In this document: in pieces, positions 62,901 to 64,000 of the stretch
Layout: each line of letters begins with the position of its first letter
Numbering within the stretch: the first letter of the stretch is position 1
Source: Lineus longissimus
Taxonomy: Eukaryota > Nemertea > Pilidiophora > Heteronemertea > Lineidae
Assembly: GCF_910592395.1 (NCBI RefSeq)
Contig: NC_088308.1
Coordinates: 28,783,501-28,847,500 of the forward strand
Direction of reading: 5' to 3'
Length of the DNA stretch: 64,000 nt
The notes under the pieces: generated by a model
Databases searched by the model: none
What the model was told of the DNA's origin: nothing
The model's input: the letters and a program-made list of their open reading frames with translations, nothing else
Position numbers and translations under genes: made by a program

Positions 62901-63826
62901 CACCGCAGTCCGTATCGTGAGAGCTCAGTCCTTCTTTTTGATCAGGTCTTCACCAGGACGCTTGTTGGGCTGATCATCACTGTCCAAGGTAATTAGTTAT
63001 GGGCGTCCATCAAGTGACATGAGTCTTCAATCAAGGACGATCCCTAGGTCTTCGATCCCTCAGGATGGTATATGTACATTGGCGCGAACTCAGTTTTAAC
63101 ACAATGCCCGTGTCATTTTGTATTGAAATCGACATGTTAGACGTTGCATAAAGCAATAATGTGAAGTAACAGTTTGATCCCTACAATGTTTTACTGTAAA
63201 ATTGTAGCTTGATCGGCTTGATACAGGTGACGCTGAAAAAACTACAATAGTGCGTAGCCGGCATAATTGAACCTTGCTCGTTTCCAGACAGTCGTGACAT
63301 TTCCATGATAAGGCTGAAAGAAGCGATCAACCGCTGTCACATTACTCTAGATTCAGCAGTAATGGACCTGCTTTATCTAAATGTTACTCTTTCTCCGTCG
63401 ATTAATACACAGCATCTCCCTAATGGAACCAATCTCATCCCTCCGGCTGGAACCATTGCGTGACAATGACCCAATGTCTTATCGAACTCCTGAGTTGTGT
63501 CAGATCAGTGCTGATTGAGGTGGTTGCGACTGCTTTATGATCGCTTCGTAGCCCCATCCTCTTAGCCCAGCGCATAAAATGGCAATGAGTGTCCATCCCT
63601 TCCACAATATGTCACCGTATCACTATCAATTGCGGTGTATTGGCCGACAATGGCTGCCGCAGTTACTCACCAAACATAAACCATTACCAGATAGACAAAC
63701 TCGATTTATTGTCTACAGAATGAATATGAATGGCTTACTGTGGTATCGGTGAAATTGAATCAGGTTCGTGTTGATTCTCTTCTGTTAAGCGATAGGTTGT
63801 TTTACCAGAGATTACATGTAAAGCGA
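59927..63826. other. No gene seen
   Basis: Almost 4 kb without a recognisable exon. The longest open frame (61268-61765, plus) has random-looking composition and no family features, and I do not call it. Confidence 0.45.
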
Positions 63827-63906
63827 TAACAGCGTGGTCGTCGACATGTTTGTTGCCTCGGTCTGGTAACAGCGTGGTCGTCGACATGTTTGTTGCCTCG
63901 GTCTGG
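63827..63906. repeat. Exact 40-bp tandem duplication
   Basis: Two identical copies of taacagcgtggtcgtcgaca plus tgtttgttgcctcggtctgg, at 63827 and 63867. The second is followed by a diverging base. Confidence 0.95.
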
Positions 63907-64000
63907 TGAAATTGGTCCGTTATGCTTTTCTATTTCCCATGTTATGAATCAGCGTGATGTCATGATCGATGTCGATGGCTTGTTTCGTCATCTCATGCCC

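Noticed and set aside
1-64000. CRISPR array, bacterial operon or prophage
   Set aside because: The repeats are contiguous tandem arrays without unique spacers, and all recognised genes are intron-containing animal genes.

Overview
This is nuclear DNA from an animal, most likely a marine invertebrate. Genes are split by introns with GT/AG ends, intergenic space is rich in fold-back elements and minisatellites, and ACATGTAC and AGGCCT words recur. The genes are ordinary metazoan ones. I cannot fix the phylum from sequence alone. I rebuilt eight gene models by hand; in each complete one the exon phases close without a frame error.

Layout. (1) 1-1434, plus: the last four exons of an inactive rhomboid (iRhom/RHBDF). 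(2) 7742-11545, minus: SAR1, the small GTPase of COPII coats, with two alternative versions of its P-loop exon. (3) 13359-14945, plus: mitochondrial ribosomal protein MRPS24, head-to-head with SAR1 across a short CCAAT-containing promoter region. (4) About 16126-17672, plus: an MCRIP/FAM195 corepressor-interacting protein. (5) 19250-22134, minus: COX18, the inner-membrane insertase for cytochrome oxidase subunit 2. (6) 22500-26400: a gene-free block of minisatellites, a C-rich tract and a large palindrome. (7) 26466-31301, plus: a 695-residue protein with an extended PHD finger and a long C-terminal region I do not recognise. (8) 34445-36036, minus: a voltage-gated potassium channel with a weakened voltage sensor. 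(9) 36200-48900: transposon debris and two back-to-back tandem duplications (A-A'-B-B', units about 3.2 and 2.1 kb). (10) 48900-57700: mostly empty, with one possible orphan exon. (11) 57723-58993, minus: a four-membrane-segment protein with a PPPY tail. (12) 59300-64000: no gene seen, one more copy of a miniature transposon.

How the genes relate. There is no operon or pathway cluster. MRPS24 and COX18 both serve mitochondrial gene expression and respiratory-chain assembly, SAR1 drives ER export and iRhom works in ER/Golgi trafficking of ADAM17, but the grouping looks like compact housekeeping synteny. Neighbours are convergent (iRhom/SAR1, MCRIP/COX18, PHD/potassium channel) or divergent (SAR1/MRPS24, COX18/PHD).

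Most notable points: the duplicated, equal-length, equal-phase P-loop exons of SAR1; the arginine-poor S4 of the potassium channel; the unassigned C-terminal half of the PHD protein; and a filled-site/empty-site pair that defines a 448-bp transposon insertion made after the B block duplicated.
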